From: Bacilli bacterium
Lineage (GTDB): Bacteria; Bacillota_I; Bacilli_A; RF39; UBA660
Assembly: GCA_017459965.1 (NCBI GenBank)
Contig: JAFUBW010000014.1
Span: 139,984 to 199,173 of the forward strand
DNA: 59,190 bases
Direction of reading: 5' to 3'
The translations under genes and the position numbers were made by a program. How positions within the stretch are numbered: the first letter of the stretch is position 1; every line of letters begins with the position of its first letter. Shown here one piece after another: positions 58,628-59,190 of this stretch. The notes below the pieces were generated by a model. The model was given only the letters and a program-made list of their open reading frames with translations. It was not told the origin of the DNA and searched no databases.

Positions 58628-59190
58628 TTAATTATTCAATTTATCTATAATTAATTCATATATTATTGAAATAATAGGTACAGAGATAATTAATCCAACA
58701 ATACCAAAATTAATACCTCCATATATAACTGCGATAAATACTAAAATAGATGGTATTTTTACACTTTTTTCAAGTACTTTTGGTCTTACTATAAAACTAT
58801 CTATTTGATTTGCAATAAACCTTATTATAATAAAGACAATTGCTTTTTTAATAGATACAATTAATATAAGTAATATACTTATAATCATTCCTATAAATGG
58901 CCCAATTACTGGTATTAAATTAGTAACAAATATTAAACTTGAAATAGAAAATGCATAAGGAATTTTAAATATTAACATAAATATAAAAGTTAATAATGAT
59001 ATTACAAAACTATCTATTATTTGTCCTTTAAAGAAATTTTGAAATCTATTATTTGATATATTACCTATATATATTATTTTTTTATATGTTTCTTTTTTTA
59101 TTTTATTCTTTAAATAATTATTAATATACTTAATTATTATTTCTTTTTTTAATAAGAATATTATAGATAATATTGTTCCTAAAAATATAT
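58628..59190 (-). CDS. AI-2E family transporter (5' end beyond the window)
   Basis: The open frame runs from its stop at 58628 to the right edge, where it is cut; 186 residues are visible. The C-terminal half of an AI-2E (PF01594) protein is clear: NNRFQNFFKGQIIDSFVISLLTFIFMLIFKIPYAF, then FVTNLIPVIGPFIGMIISILL and FIANQIDSFIVRPKVLEKSVKIPSILVFIAVIYGG. Members are membrane proteins with about eight helices. They were named for autoinducer-2 export, but others act as Na+/H+ antiporters, so the substrate cannot be stated. The ATG at 58978 inside this frame is not the start, since the homologous region continues upstream. Confidence 0.88.
   Translation of the reverse strand, partial: IFLGTILSIIFLLKKEIIIKYINNYLKNKIKKETYKKIIYIGNISNNRFQNFFKGQIIDSFVISLLTFIFMLIFKIPYAFSISSLIFVTNLIPVIGPFIGMIISILLILIVSIKKAIVFIIIRFIANQIDSFIVRPKVLEKSVKIPSILVFIAVIYGGINFGIVGLIISVPIISIIYELIIDKLNN

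Overview
This is a very AT-rich stretch of chromosome from a member of the phylum Bacillota, class Bacilli. Gene order matches Bacillus subtilis in several blocks: rpsU-yqeY-yqfC-yqfD-ybeY-era-yqzL-recO, nusB-xseA-xseB-spoIVB, rplU-prp-rpmA-obg, ruvA-ruvB-queA-tgt with yrzE/yrbG/comN/secDF/relA, spoIIB-like-radC-mreC-mreD-spoIVFA-spoIVFB, and tcdA-rarA. TGA is used as a stop, so this is not a recoded Mollicute. The base composition and lineage-specific genes suggest one of the deep, uncultured, probably gut-associated Bacilli orders, but the sequence does not fix the taxon. The spread of sporulation genes (yqfC, yqfD, spoIVB, spoIVFA, spoIVFB, spoIIM, a spoVB-like flippase, a SPOR protein in the spoIIB position, a possible coat protein) suggests an endospore former or a recent descendant of one.

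Layout. 1-2.1 kb: recombination module of an integrated element (SHOCT-like small protein and a large serine recombinase). 2.1-3.1 kb: an untracked 53-residue bacteriocin-like prepeptide and a membrane-anchored DUF4352-like protein. 3.1-12.6 kb: translation, ribosome maturation and DNA repair genes, with a compact T-box before glyQS. 12.6-16.8 kb: OFA transporter, spoIVB, corA, cysE. 16.8-23.7 kb: L21 leader-rplU-prp-rpmA, trmB, obg, ruvAB, queA-tgt. 23.7-34.6 kb: a mixed accessory stretch (membrane proteins, a 455-residue unknown, HTH/DUF4097 pair, helD, ZIP transporter, SOS polymerase cassette, spoVB-like). 34.6-42.4 kb: a pseudokinase-like gene, comN, fused secDF, rel, proS. 42.4-47.2 kb: cell-shape and spore-engulfment/sigma-K processing genes. 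47.2-59.2 kb: thyA, mnmA, a sigma-70 factor with an insertion, an HTH regulator, pgcA-xerD, ylmH, rarA, tcdA, and an AI-2E family transporter cut by the window edge.

How it works together. Most genes are housekeeping and lie in short operons with 1-35 bp overlaps, separated by compact intrinsic terminators and promoters that usually carry an extended -10 (TGnTATAAT). Regulation readable in the sequence includes a glycine T-box, an L21-type leader, LexA-like boxes at the Y-family polymerase and ruvA, and a sigma-K-like promoter. No intergenic gap exceeds 300 bases. I saw no rRNA, tRNA or CRISPR array. The points most worth a second look are the double-glycine-type prepeptide beside the recombinase, the ultrashort transcriptional T-box, the duplicated terminator around helD with the ZIP start codon inside its loop, and the sigma factor with a region-4 insertion.
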